Origin: Flavobacteria bacterium GWA2_35_26
Lineage (GTDB): Bacteria > Bacteroidota > Bacteroidia > Flavobacteriales > Flavobacteriaceae
Direction of reading: 5' to 3'
NCBI GenBank assembly: GCA_001800905.1
Contig: MGWH01000004.1
Span: 124,001 to 188,000, forward strand
Length of the DNA stretch: 64,000 bases
The notes below the pieces were generated by a model. It saw nothing but the letters and a program-made list of their open reading frames with translations, did no database searches and was not told the DNA's origin. How positions within the stretch are numbered: the first letter of the stretch is position 1; every line of letters starts with the position of its first letter. Position numbers and translations under genes: made by a program. Below are positions 33,585-42,225 of the stretch, in pieces.

Positions 33585-34328
33585 ATGAAACATTTAGTCT
33601 ATATAGTAATATTCATCACTTCTTTTGGATTTGCTCAAAGCGGATTCGAAAAAGGGAATGTTTTGTATCAAAAAGGGCAATACGAACAAGCGATTCAGGC
33701 CTACGAAAGTGTGTTGGATTCGCGTCAGCAATCAGCTGAATTGTATTTCAATTTAGGTAATTGTTATTACAAATTAAATAAAGTAGCGCCGTCGATTTAC
33801 AATTATGAGAAAGCGTTAGTCTTGTCTCCTGAAGATATTGATATTACCAATAACCTCAAATTTGCTCAGAAATTAACCATTGATGAAGTAAAAGATGTTC
33901 CTAAAGTAGGCTTTGCCAAATTGCTTCGTGATTTCACAGGGATGTATCATTTCAATACTTGGGCGTGGATTTCGGTTGTATTTGGGTTGTTGTTTTTAGG
34001 CTTTTTTATTGGCTATTATTTTTCGCCAACCACCCTCTACAAACGCATTTTCTTTATTGGAATGTTTGTATGGACTGTGTTGCTATTAGTTAGTTTAGGA
34101 GCTGCTATTTTTGAAAAAAATCATTTTGTAAACGAACGACCAGCTATCGTTTTTGCTGAAGTAACAGAGGTGAAAAGCGAACCACAAAAAGGGAGTCCGG
34201 CCACTTTTATTTTACACGAAGGCACTAAAGTTTTTGTAGAAGAAACCTTAGGGAAGTGGAAGAAAATTCAACTAACAGACGGCACTGAAGGCTGGATTGA
34301 AGCAGTGGCCATTAGAGAAGTGAAATAA
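33585..34328 (+). CDS. batE: TPR/SH3 protein BatE
   Basis: 247 residues. Order: signal peptide (cleavage near GFAQ), two TPR units (GNVLYQKGQYEQAIQAYESV, AELYFNLGNCYYKLNKVAPS), then two TM helices (AWISVVFGLLFLGFFIGYYF, GMFVWTVLLLVSLGAAIF). It ends with a bacterial SH3 domain (AIVFAEVTEVKSEPQKGSPA through WKKIQLTDGTEGWIEAVA). This is the standard BatE layout and closes the operon 11 nt after batD. It converges with the LacI-type gene (3-nt gap) with no visible terminator between them. Confidence 0.92.
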   Translation: MKHLVYIVIFITSFGFAQSGFEKGNVLYQKGQYEQAIQAYESVLDSRQQSAELYFNLGNCYYKLNKVAPSIYNYEKALVLSPEDIDITNNLKFAQKLTIDEVKDVPKVGFAKLLRDFTGMYHFNTWAWISVVFGLLFLGFFIGYYFSPTTLYKRIFFIGMFVWTVLLLVSLGAAIFEKNHFVNERPAIVFAEVTEVKSEPQKGSPATFILHEGTKVFVEETLGKWKKIQLTDGTEGWIEAVAIREVK

Positions 34329-34331
34329 GAT

Positions 34332-35369
34332 TTATTTCAATTTGAGAGTTGGTTTAAATGATGATTTTCTTATTATTAAATTGGTCTTTATTTCTATCGT
34401 TTTGTGAATGGTTGTGTTTGGCGAGTTTATTTCTTCAATTAAGTAATCAACCGATAATTTACCAATTCTATTTCCAGGTTGATCTACGCTAGAAAGGTTT
34501 GGTTTAATGACTGTACAAAATTTAGAATTACTAAAACCAACTACAGCTATTACCTCAGGTATTTTTATTCTATTTTTTTTTAATTCTTGTATGGCTCCAA
34601 TCCCGGCTTCATCACTGATAGCAAATATTGCATCTGGCACTTCTTGGCAACTCAAAAGATTTCTTGTAAGCCTTCTGCCTTCTTCAATGGATAGGTTTTC
34701 ACTACTCATAATTAGATCCTCATTAATAGGAATATTATTTTCTTTTAATGCTTTTAAATAGCCTTGATACCTTCTTTCAGATATATTAGAAGTATCTGAC
34801 TCTTTTATAATTGCAATTTTTGTTTTGCCTACATTTATAAGATGTTGAACCGCTTTATACGAAGCGTCTTCATCGTCAATTACAATTTGAGTGCATGGAA
34901 CTTTCGATGATATTCTATCAAACATAATTAATGGAATATGTTCCATCATTTCTAAAATCTCATCTACATTCTTTGTTTTTTTTGTCAAAGACAATAGAAT
35001 TCCATCCACTCCAAACTGAATCATTGTTTCCATTAATTCAGATTGTTTTTGTTCGTCATTAAATGATTCACAAATAATTACCCTGAACCCATTAATTTCA
35101 GCATTTTGAATAATCCCGCGCAATAAAGTAGCTGTGAAACTATGCTCTATATTCGGAATTATGACACCAATTATGTTTGATTTATGAGATCTAAATCCTT
35201 TTGCAAATAAATTGGGGATGTATTTAATCTTATTTGCGTATGATTTTACTCTTTCTTTAGTTTCATCACTAATGTCAGGGTGATCATTTAATGATCTAGA
35301 AATAGTAGATATGGATAAGCCTAAATCAGTAGCTATTTTCTTTAAAGTGACAATATTTTTTTTCGGCAT
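34332..35369 (-). CDS. LacI/GalR-family transcriptional regulator of the glyceryl-glycoside locus
   Basis: About 345 residues from the ATG at 35369 (MPKKNIVTLKKIATDLG, the usual LacI start). An ATG at 35408 would add 13 residues and reach almost to the operators, so it is disfavoured. The N-terminal HTH and hinge read TLKKIATDLGLSISTISRSL, then KIKYIPNLFAKGFRSHKSN. The rest is a periplasmic-binding-protein-like sensor (IGVIIPNIEHSFTATLLRGI, GVDGILLSL, VIDDEDASYKAVQHLINVG). It diverges from the TonB receptor gene, with two palindromic LacI-type sites between them, so autoregulation and control of the catabolic operon are expected. Inducer unknown; a glyceryl glycoside or product is inferred. 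Confidence 0.92.
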   Translation of the reverse strand: MPKKNIVTLKKIATDLGLSISTISRSLNDHPDISDETKERVKSYANKIKYIPNLFAKGFRSHKSNIIGVIIPNIEHSFTATLLRGIIQNAEINGFRVIICESFNDEQKQSELMETMIQFGVDGILLSLTKKTKNVDEILEMMEHIPLIMFDRISSKVPCTQIVIDDEDASYKAVQHLINVGKTKIAIIKESDTSNISERRYQGYLKALKENNIPINEDLIMSSENLSIEEGRRLTRNLLSCQEVPDAIFAISDEAGIGAIQELKKNRIKIPEVIAVVGFSNSKFCTVIKPNLSSVDQPGNRIGKLSVDYLIEEINSPNTTIHKTIEIKTNLIIRKSSFKPTLKLK

Positions 35370-35412
35370 AATTGAAGATTTAAAACTAAAATATATAATT
35401 AATTTCATTTAC

Positions 35413-35436
35413 GCAAACGTTTGTGCAAACGTTTGC
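35413..35436. promoter_or_regulatory. Two abutting LacI-family operators
   Basis: GCAAACGTTTGT (35413-35424) is followed directly by GCAAACGTTTGC (35425-35436). Each is centred on the CG typical of LacI/GalR sites; the second is a perfect 12-bp palindrome, 14 bp with flanks. Centres are 12 bp apart. They lie 44 bp upstream of the LacI gene start and 46 bp before the receptor -7 box. Confidence 0.8.
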
Positions 35437-35482
35437 ATAATTTTTTTGTCAAAATCGAGAATCTTTTTATAACAAACAAACA

Positions 35483-35490
35483 TAGTTTTG
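35483..35490 (+). promoter_or_regulatory. -7 promoter box for the TonB receptor gene
   Basis: TAGTTTTG matches TAnnTTTG exactly, 37 nt before the ATG at 35528. A -33 TTG is not visible at normal spacing. Confidence 0.45.
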
Positions 35491-35527
35491 ACAGGCAAAT
35501 AACATTAATTTAATCAACCAAAAAATT

Positions 35528-38119
35528 ATGAAAAATTTTATCAAAGTAATTATTCTTTTGATAGGAATAACTTCCTACTCACAAACTACAGTCAAAGGAG
35601 TTGTGACTGATGAAAAAAACAATCCCCTTCCACAAGTAAATGTTGTTGTTGGTAGTAATGTATCTACAACTACAGATTCAGAAGGAAAATTTTCAGTAGC
35701 AACTAACCTTAAAGGAGTTCAAAAAATTAAAGTAACTTATGTAGGCTATTTGTCTCAAACCAAAAGTTTAAATGTATCTGAGAATAGTACTTTAAATTTT
35801 GTTATGAAAGAAAGTTCAGAGACGTTAAATGAAGTGGTAATGACCGCTACATCGGTAAAACGTTCTCAAAAAGAAACTCCCTTATCAATTACCTCTTTTA
35901 GCGCAAAAGATTTAACTAGATTAAATACTAGTAGTCAAGCTAATATTTTAAGAAGCGTTCCTGGTATTACAACTGAAAACGGTGGTGGTGAGGTTGCGTC
36001 AAATGTTTTTGTAAGAGGTTTACCTTCTGGAGGACAATTTCAATTTAACCCGTTACAAATTGACGGAATGCCAGTGCTTTCAACTTTTGGATTAAACTCA
36101 TCTGCGCATGATGTTTATTTTAGAACTGATATTGGTATGAAAAGTCTTGAATTTGTTCGAGGAGGATCTTCTGTACTTCATGGTGCAGGTTCAGTTGCTG
36201 GTATTATTAATTATACAAGCGAAACAGGTTCAGCGGTATCAAAAAATATTTTGAAAGTTGAAACAGGAAATAACTCAAGATATAAAGCTGATTTTCTTTC
36301 TAGCGGACAATTAGGAGGAAAAGACTCTGATTTGTATTATGCATTAACTGGATTTTATAGATACGACGAAGGTCCTATAAAAACTGGATTACCAACTGAG
36401 GGTTACCAAATTAGAGGGAATGTAAAAAAAGTTACACAAAAAGGCTCGATTACTTTTTCTGGCCAAGTTATAGATGATAAAGTTCAATTTTTTCTACCTT
36501 ATCCATTAATTGGCGGATCAAGAGAGAGACCAATTGGCAGTGATGGTAAAGAGATTCTAACTCTTCAAACGTCAGCGGTTTCTAATATTTCTTACGCTAC
36601 TCCAAATGGAATTTTCACATCAAAAATTAAAGATGGAGTTGCAACTAAAGGAGGATATTTTATGACTAATTTCCTTCATAATTTTTCTGATAGTTTTTCT
36701 ATTGATGCTAAAGTTAGAAAGTCTAAATACAATCATCAATTTAATTTTTTCACAGATGGTAGTGGTGTTTCTGGTGCAAAAGCTGTTGAAACTCAAAGTC
36801 AATATAAAGCTGCTAGAAGATTAACATCTGGAAATTTTACATACTTAAATGGACAAGCATTACCTGCAAGTGCTCGTTTGTATGAAAATAGAATCGTAGA
36901 TAGAATTCGTCCTTTAGATGAATTAGTTTCGGAAGTTAAGTTTATCAAAAAGATGAATAATCATACTTTAACAGGAGGAACATTCATGTCAAGATCTTCT
37001 GCTGGAGATTTAAATATCACTACTAGTTATTTAAGTGAATATACTAATATGCCACAGCTGATAAATCTTTCGGGATATACTAAAAATGGAGTTACCAATA
37101 CCGGGACATCATATTCAAATAAAAATCTTACAAGTAATAAATTAGCTTTCTTTTTGACAGACCAAATTAAATTAGAAAAATGGAATTTTGATTTTGGCAT
37201 TAGACAGGAAAGAGTTACAGGAACTATTCAAAATGAAAAGACTGCAAATTTTACTTCAGGAAATACAGGTATCACAGGAATCGATGTAGTACAATGGGGA
37301 ACAGGAGCATATCAATATGCTAAAGTTTCAACAGATGATTATGCAATTTCTTTAGCTGCTTTGTATAAAGTAAATTCAAATCTAAGTGCTTATGCTAATT
37401 TTTCTAAAGGATATTTCTTTCCTGAATTACGATCTGTAAAATTTAATTCTTTAGATCAACCAGCTACATATTCCCCTGAGAAAATTATTCAATCAGAAGC
37501 AGGAGTGAAATATGGCAATGGGACATTTTCAGGAACACTTGCATTCTACTCAGCAAATTTATCTGACAGAAGAAATGTTCAATTTATAAATGACCCGGCA
37601 AATCCTGGAGGATTTATAGAAAAAGTAGACTTACAAGATACTAAATCGTATGGTTTTGAAGGGACTTGGAATTGGAGATTTGCTCAAGGATTATCATTTA
37701 ATGGAGGGTTTACTTATCAAAAACATGAGTTAACTAAATCGGAAAACAACCCATTATTTGTTGGAAATAAAATAGCAAGACAGCCAGATTTTATGAGTAA
37801 ACTAGGGTTGGCATATGACAAATCTAATTTTGATTTAAATCTAGATTATAACTACGCTGGAGACAAATTTACTAATGACGCAAATACGATCAAATTAGAT
37901 GGTTTTGGAATAGTTGACTTAGGAATGGGTTATACATTTAGTGTAGGTAACGATAAAGAAACGTTGAGATTAGGAGTACAATCTTTTAACTTATTTAATT
38001 CAGTAGGAATTACTGAAGGTTCTCCAAGACTTGGTGAAAACCAAACAGAAGAAGAATTTTTTGTTGGAAGACCAATAATTCCTAGAACAGCAGTAGTTAA
38101 TTTGACTTTTAACTTCTAG
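35528..38119 (+). CDS. TonB-dependent outer-membrane receptor
   Basis: 863 residues. A signal peptide (MKNFIKVIILLIGITSYSQ) precedes a CarboxypepD_reg-like domain (TVKGVVTDEKNNPLPQVNVV) at about 20-95. The plug lies at about 115-225 (QKETPLSITSFSAKDLTRLN, RSVPGITTENGGGEVASNVF, VRGLPSGGQFQFNPLQIDGM, GSSVLHGAGSVAGIINYTS). The 22-strand barrel ends in RTAVVNLTFNF with the terminal Phe. Architecture is of the FecA/siderophore type rather than SusC, and no SusD follows. Here it heads a catabolic operon, so the expected role is entry of the small glycoside through the outer membrane powered by TonB-ExbBD. A terminator-like hairpin lies after its stop. Confidence 0.95.
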   Translation: MKNFIKVIILLIGITSYSQTTVKGVVTDEKNNPLPQVNVVVGSNVSTTTDSEGKFSVATNLKGVQKIKVTYVGYLSQTKSLNVSENSTLNFVMKESSETLNEVVMTATSVKRSQKETPLSITSFSAKDLTRLNTSSQANILRSVPGITTENGGGEVASNVFVRGLPSGGQFQFNPLQIDGMPVLSTFGLNSSAHDVYFRTDIGMKSLEFVRGGSSVLHGAGSVAGIINYTSETGSAVSKNILKVETGNNSRYKADFLSSGQLGGKDSDLYYALTGFYRYDEGPIKTGLPTEGYQIRGNVKKVTQKGSITFSGQVIDDKVQFFLPYPLIGGSRERPIGSDGKEILTLQTSAVSNISYATPNGIFTSKIKDGVATKGGYFMTNFLHNFSDSFSIDAKVRKSKYNHQFNFFTDGSGVSGAKAVETQSQYKAARRLTSGNFTYLNGQALPASARLYENRIVDRIRPLDELVSEVKFIKKMNNHTLTGGTFMSRSSAGDLNITTSYLSEYTNMPQLINLSGYTKNGVTNTGTSYSNKNLTSNKLAFFLTDQIKLEKWNFDFGIRQERVTGTIQNEKTANFTSGNTGITGIDVVQWGTGAYQYAKVSTDDYAISLAALYKVNSNLSAYANFSKGYFFPELRSVKFNSLDQPATYSPEKIIQSEAGVKYGNGTFSGTLAFYSANLSDRRNVQFINDPANPGGFIEKVDLQDTKSYGFEGTWNWRFAQGLSFNGGFTYQKHELTKSENNPLFVGNKIARQPDFMSKLGLAYDKSNFDLNLDYNYAGDKFTNDANTIKLDGFGIVDLGMGYTFSVGNDKETLRLGVQSFNLFNSVGITEGSPRLGENQTEEEFFVGRPIIPRTAVVNLTFNF

Positions 38120-38143
38120 AGTAATCAATACAATAATTTTTTT

Positions 38144-38174
38144 AGATGCCTAGATTTAATCTAGGCATCTTTTA
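38144..38174 (+). terminator. Hairpin between the receptor and hydrolase genes (terminator or attenuator)
   Basis: A perfect 13-bp inverted repeat (AGATGCCTAGATT / AATCTAGGCATCT, one central base) is followed by a short T-run, 25 nt after the receptor stop and 15 nt before the hydrolase ATG. No promoter fits between it and the next gene, so partial read-through is likely. Confidence 0.7.
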
Positions 38175-38188
38175 TAAAACTCACCACT

Positions 38189-39499
38189 ATGTCAATTAGA
38201 TTAATTGAACAAGCTCAAAATATTCTAAATACAAATTTTCAATCTGGAGGCTATACTATCCCTTGTAAAGGATTATATCCTTTTCAATGGAAATGGGATG
38301 CTGGATTTATTGCAATCGGATATGCGCACTATGACATAGAAAAAGCAAAAACCGAAATCAATAGTTTACTTAGTTCGCAATGGTTAAACGGATTTATTCC
38401 GCATATCGTTTTTCATCAAGAAAGCGACACGTATTTCCCAGGGCCTGATTTTCATCAAGCAGAGTTAAACCCTCTATCCAACGAAAATTACCCTTCTACC
38501 GGAATGACTCAGCCGCCTGTTGTAGGATTTACACTTGAAAAAATGTATCATATTGCAAAAGATAAAAAAGACATTTTGCAATTTATACAACAGAATATTG
38601 ATAAAGTATATACCAATCACAATTATTTTTATACCAATAGAGATCCCAAAAACGAAGGGTTAGTTTACATTTATCACAATTGGGAATCAGGCACAGATAA
38701 CTCTCCTGTATGGGACGATATCTGGGCAACAATGAATCCCCCAGAATATAAAGTTGAGAGAAAAGACATTAAGATTATCGACCCTTCAGAACGACCAACG
38801 AATAGAGAATACGATCATTATTTATATATCATCGATATTGCTAAAGAGCATAAATACGATGATATAAAAATTGCAGAAAATTCCCCTTTTTTGGTTCAAG
38901 ACCCTCTTTTTAATACCTTGTTAATCAAATCAAATCAATCGTTGATTAATCTTTATAAGGTATTAGGAGGTAACGAAGATAAAATCAAACAATTAGAAGA
39001 ATGGCAATCTAAAAGCATTAATTCATTTAATAACAAATTATATAATGCAGACTTGGGAGCTTATGTATATTATGATTTAAGAAATGAAAAATATATCAAT
39101 CAAATAAGTTCATCTTCTTTTGCGCCATTATATGCTGGAATACCTTCTAAAGATCAGGCAAGTAAAATCGTTAAAACGATGTTAGATAAATTCGGAGGTG
39201 AGAATCGCTATTTGTGTGCATCATTTGATCCGGACAGTTCTCGTTTTAATCCAAAAAAATATTGGAGAGGTCCAGTTTGGATCAATATGAATTGGTTTTT
39301 GTATTATGGATTATTAGATTATGGCTATGTTGATTTAGCAAACAATATTAAGTCGGATAGTATAGAGCTAATAACAAAAGCGGGATTTTATGAGTACTTT
39401 AATCCCAATAAAGAAGTGTATAAATATGAAAATGGTGGTTATGGAGGAAGTGATTTTTCTTGGACCGCTGCCTTATATATAGATTTAATTAATAATTAA
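38189..39499 (+). CDS. GH63-type mannosylglycerate/glucosylglycerate hydrolase-like enzyme
   Basis: 436 residues with no signal peptide, hence cytoplasmic. It has the (alpha/alpha)6-barrel features of the MGH1-type GH63 glycosidases: YPFQWKWDAGF (Asp37), NWESGTDNSPVWDD with Asp170 as probable general acid, KYWRGPVWINMNWFLYYGL, and FYEYFNPNKE with Glu402 as probable general base, then YGGSDFSWTAALYIDL. This size and motif set fit the hydrolases known from Thermus and Rubrobacter (mannosylglycerate) and Mycobacterium hassiacum (glucosylglycerate), which release glycerate plus hexose. The adjacent glycerate kinase and mannose-6-phosphate isomerase support mannosylglycerate. A trehalase is less likely. 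Residue roles are by analogy, and the sugar is inferred. Confidence 0.75.
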   Translation: MSIRLIEQAQNILNTNFQSGGYTIPCKGLYPFQWKWDAGFIAIGYAHYDIEKAKTEINSLLSSQWLNGFIPHIVFHQESDTYFPGPDFHQAELNPLSNENYPSTGMTQPPVVGFTLEKMYHIAKDKKDILQFIQQNIDKVYTNHNYFYTNRDPKNEGLVYIYHNWESGTDNSPVWDDIWATMNPPEYKVERKDIKIIDPSERPTNREYDHYLYIIDIAKEHKYDDIKIAENSPFLVQDPLFNTLLIKSNQSLINLYKVLGGNEDKIKQLEEWQSKSINSFNNKLYNADLGAYVYYDLRNEKYINQISSSSFAPLYAGIPSKDQASKIVKTMLDKFGGENRYLCASFDPDSSRFNPKKYWRGPVWINMNWFLYYGLLDYGYVDLANNIKSDSIELITKAGFYEYFNPNKEVYKYENGGYGGSDFSWTAALYIDLINN

Positions 39500-39510
39500 A
39501 AATAGAAAGT

Positions 39511-41079
39511 ATGAATGCTATTGATTATCTGATTGTAATTTTCTATTTGGCCTTAATGGTCTATTTAGGAGTTCGGTTTAAAAAAAATTCAGAAAGTAAT
39601 GATTATTTCCTAGGAGGTAAAAACTTTGGTTGGTTTAGCCTTTGTTTATCCACAATGGCTACACAGCTTTCCGTAATTAGTTTTGTTTCTGCGCCAGCAT
39701 TTGTAGGATTAAGAGAAGGAGGAGGCATGCAGTGGCTTACTTTTGAATTTGGGGTCCCTTTAGCAATGATTATTCTAATAACTGTTATTGGACCAGTTCT
39801 TTACAATTCAGGTATCGTAAGTGTTTATGAATTTTTGGAAAAGAGATTTAATAGAACATCAAGGCTTTTGATTAGTAGTATGTTTTTAATTAGTCGATCT
39901 TTTGCAACCGGAGTGACTATTTATGCAGTAGGATTAATTTTATCTTCTATTTTGCAAATTTCTTTTTGGCAAACCATGGTAATAGTCGGATTTATTACGA
40001 TTATTTACTCGCTTGAAGGAGGAATGAAAGCTATTGTGTACAGTGAAGTAGCTCAAATGATTATAAAATTTATGGGAATAATCATCATCATAATTGCAGG
40101 GCTATATTATATTGGCGGTTGGGGTAATTTCCTAACCCATTTAGACTATGATCGACTTACGGTGATTGATTTTTCTAAGACAGGTTTTGATGGCTCAGAA
40201 TATGGTTTTTTCCCGATGCTTTTTGGAGGAATATTTTTGTATACTTCCTACTACGGAACTGATCAAATTCAAGTCCAAAGATTGTTATCTGCTAAAAATG
40301 AATTAACCGTAAAAAAATTGTTACTTTTTAATGGTTTGTTTAGATTTCCCATAACTTTAGCGTATTGTTTTGGCGGGTTAATTTTAGGAGCATTTGCTAA
40401 TTCTAATCAAAGTTTTGCCAATCTTATACCTGCTGAAAAACCAGATTTAATGATTCCTTTATTTATCACTAATTATCTTCCGCATGGAATAATTGGGGTT
40501 ATTGTAGTAGCAATAATTGCTGCAGGAATGTCTGCCTATAGTTCTACATTAAATTCACTTAGCGCGGTTACTATGGAAGATTTTGTGACAAAAAAATGGG
40601 ATACGTCTGGAAAGAAATATATTTTATACAGCAAGTTAACAGGTTTAGGATGGGGTTTATTAACCATGTTTTTTGCTTTTTATGTTGGGGATATTGCTAA
40701 AACTGTAATTGAAGCTATAAACAAAATAGGATCTATGTTTTATGGGCCTATTCTAGCCATGTTTTTATTAGCCATTGTTGGTAACAAAATCAAAGCAACT
40801 GCAGCTAATATCGGACTTGTTTGTGGGGTATTAACTAATGTTGTGATTTGGTTGTTTTTTGAAAATATTTTCTGGTTTTGGTGGAATGCCATTGGCGCAT
40901 TAGTTACCTTATTTTTAGGTACTTTAATTAGTTTTATTTTGCCTCAACAAAGCAAAATTTCAAATTCTAAAATCACTCTTGGAAAATTATTTGTTAAAGA
41001 GAATTTAATATTGTTTGTGTTTTTCTTGCTGATTATTACATTCTGTTATTTATTGCCAATTGTGTTAGTTAAACCCTAA
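39511..41079 (+). CDS. Sodium:solute symporter (SSS family)
   Basis: 522 residues with about 13-14 TM helices. SSS signatures are present: YLGVRFKKNSESNDYFLGGK then NFGWFSLCLSTMATQLSVIS (the conserved GG-x-x-x-W after TM1), YEFLEKRFNRTSRLL, TIIYSLEGGMKAIVYSEVAQ, FLYTSYYGTDQIQVQRLLSA, and VAIIAAGMSAYSSTLNSLSA containing the sodium-site Ser/Thr. It moves a small solute inward with Na+. Placed between the hydrolase and glycerate kinase genes (11- and 6-nt gaps), it should carry the intact glycoside across the inner membrane, since the hydrolase is cytoplasmic. Confidence 0.93.
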   Translation: MNAIDYLIVIFYLALMVYLGVRFKKNSESNDYFLGGKNFGWFSLCLSTMATQLSVISFVSAPAFVGLREGGGMQWLTFEFGVPLAMIILITVIGPVLYNSGIVSVYEFLEKRFNRTSRLLISSMFLISRSFATGVTIYAVGLILSSILQISFWQTMVIVGFITIIYSLEGGMKAIVYSEVAQMIIKFMGIIIIIIAGLYYIGGWGNFLTHLDYDRLTVIDFSKTGFDGSEYGFFPMLFGGIFLYTSYYGTDQIQVQRLLSAKNELTVKKLLLFNGLFRFPITLAYCFGGLILGAFANSNQSFANLIPAEKPDLMIPLFITNYLPHGIIGVIVVAIIAAGMSAYSSTLNSLSAVTMEDFVTKKWDTSGKKYILYSKLTGLGWGLLTMFFAFYVGDIAKTVIEAINKIGSMFYGPILAMFLLAIVGNKIKATAANIGLVCGVLTNVVIWLFFENIFWFWWNAIGALVTLFLGTLISFILPQQSKISNSKITLGKLFVKENLILFVFFLLIITFCYLLPIVLVKP

Positions 41080-41085
41080 CTAAAT

Positions 41086-42222
41086 ATGAAAATAATTGTT
41101 GCTCCTGATAAGTTTAAAGGGTCTCTTTCTGCCGTAGAAGTTTGCAATGCCATCGAAAACGGAATAAAAAGATTTGATCAATCCATTGAAGTTATTAAAC
41201 ATCCATTAGCAGATGGAGGCGAAGGTACCTTAGCAATACTTAATAATTATTTCAAATTAAAGAAGAGAAATGTAGTTGTAAACAATCCCTTATTTAAGCC
41301 TTGTGAGGCAACTTATTTAGTTAGTAGAGACACTGCTTATATTGAAATGGCTACTGCTTCAGGCCTTCAATTACTTTCAGAAAACGAAAGAAATTGTTTT
41401 TACACCAGTTCATTCGGGACAGGCGAATTAATTCTTGACGCAATCAACAGCGGTTACTCTAATATAGTTTTATTTATTGGCGGTAGCGCTACAAATGATG
41501 CCGGTATTGGAATGGCTTCGGCATTGGGCTATGAATTTTATAATTCTAACAATCAATTAGTTAAGCCCATTGGGAAAGAACTAATTAATATTGATTCTAT
41601 AGATAGCACAAATCTTAAGATTGATCTTAATACGATTAATTGTACAGTAATTTGTGATGTTAAAAACGAATTATTTGGTTCAAATGGTGCTGCACATGTA
41701 TATGCTGCTCAAAAAGGTGCAACTCCTATAGAAGTGAATCAATTAAATGAAGGATTAATCCATTTTAGTAAACAAGTGGAATTATTCTTAAATCATAAAA
41801 TTGCGACAATTCCAGGAGCCGGTGCAGCGGGTGGTCTAGGTGCTGGTGCAATTTGTTTTTTGAATGCAAAGCTTCAGCCAGGAATTGATTTTGTTATGGA
41901 GCATACTAATTTTAATGCTATTGTAACTTCGGATATTGATCTCATAATTACTGGTGAAGGAAGTGTAGACAAACAAACTATAGAAGGAAAGGTGGTTAGT
42001 GGGGTTGCTCATAAAGCCTCTTTATCAAAAATCCCTTTTATTATTGTTTCGGGTATTGCTAAGGATGTCATGCAATTACAAAAAGTTTTGAATCCAACTG
42101 CGATCTATTCCATAATGGATTCAGGTGTTTCTCAACAAGAGGCAATAACTGAAGCTTCAAAATATTTAAATGATATTGGATTTCATTTAATTCAACAATT
42201 TACAATGAATAAAAACAATTAA
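41086..42222 (+). CDS. Glycerate kinase (GlxK/GarK type)
   Basis: 378 residues. The family start MKIIVAPDKFKGSLSAVEVC and the signatures HPLADGGEGTLAIL, YIEMATASGLQLL, SSFGTGELILDAI, FIGGSATNDAGIGMASALGY, and PGAGAAGGLGAGAICFLNAK then LQPGIDFVME make this a confident PF02595 member. These enzymes phosphorylate D-glycerate with ATP, generally to 2-phosphoglycerate. The gene lies 6 nt after the symporter and 3 nt before the cupin gene. It directly accounts for the fate of the glycerate half released by the GH63-like hydrolase. Confidence 0.95.
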   Translation: MKIIVAPDKFKGSLSAVEVCNAIENGIKRFDQSIEVIKHPLADGGEGTLAILNNYFKLKKRNVVVNNPLFKPCEATYLVSRDTAYIEMATASGLQLLSENERNCFYTSSFGTGELILDAINSGYSNIVLFIGGSATNDAGIGMASALGYEFYNSNNQLVKPIGKELINIDSIDSTNLKIDLNTINCTVICDVKNELFGSNGAAHVYAAQKGATPIEVNQLNEGLIHFSKQVELFLNHKIATIPGAGAAGGLGAGAICFLNAKLQPGIDFVMEHTNFNAIVTSDIDLIITGEGSVDKQTIEGKVVSGVAHKASLSKIPFIIVSGIAKDVMQLQKVLNPTAIYSIMDSGVSQQEAITEASKYLNDIGFHLIQQFTMNKNN

Positions 42223-42225
42223 TTA

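Noticed and set aside
35528-38119. SusC-type receptor of a polysaccharide utilisation locus
   Set aside because: No SusD gene follows, the length (863) is shorter than typical SusC, and no exported polysaccharide-cleaving enzyme is in the operon.
38189-39499. Trehalase (GH37) or glucosidase I
   Set aside because: Motifs are shared across the (alpha/alpha)6 clan, but the short length, missing signal peptide and neighbouring glycerate kinase fit the MGH1-type better.
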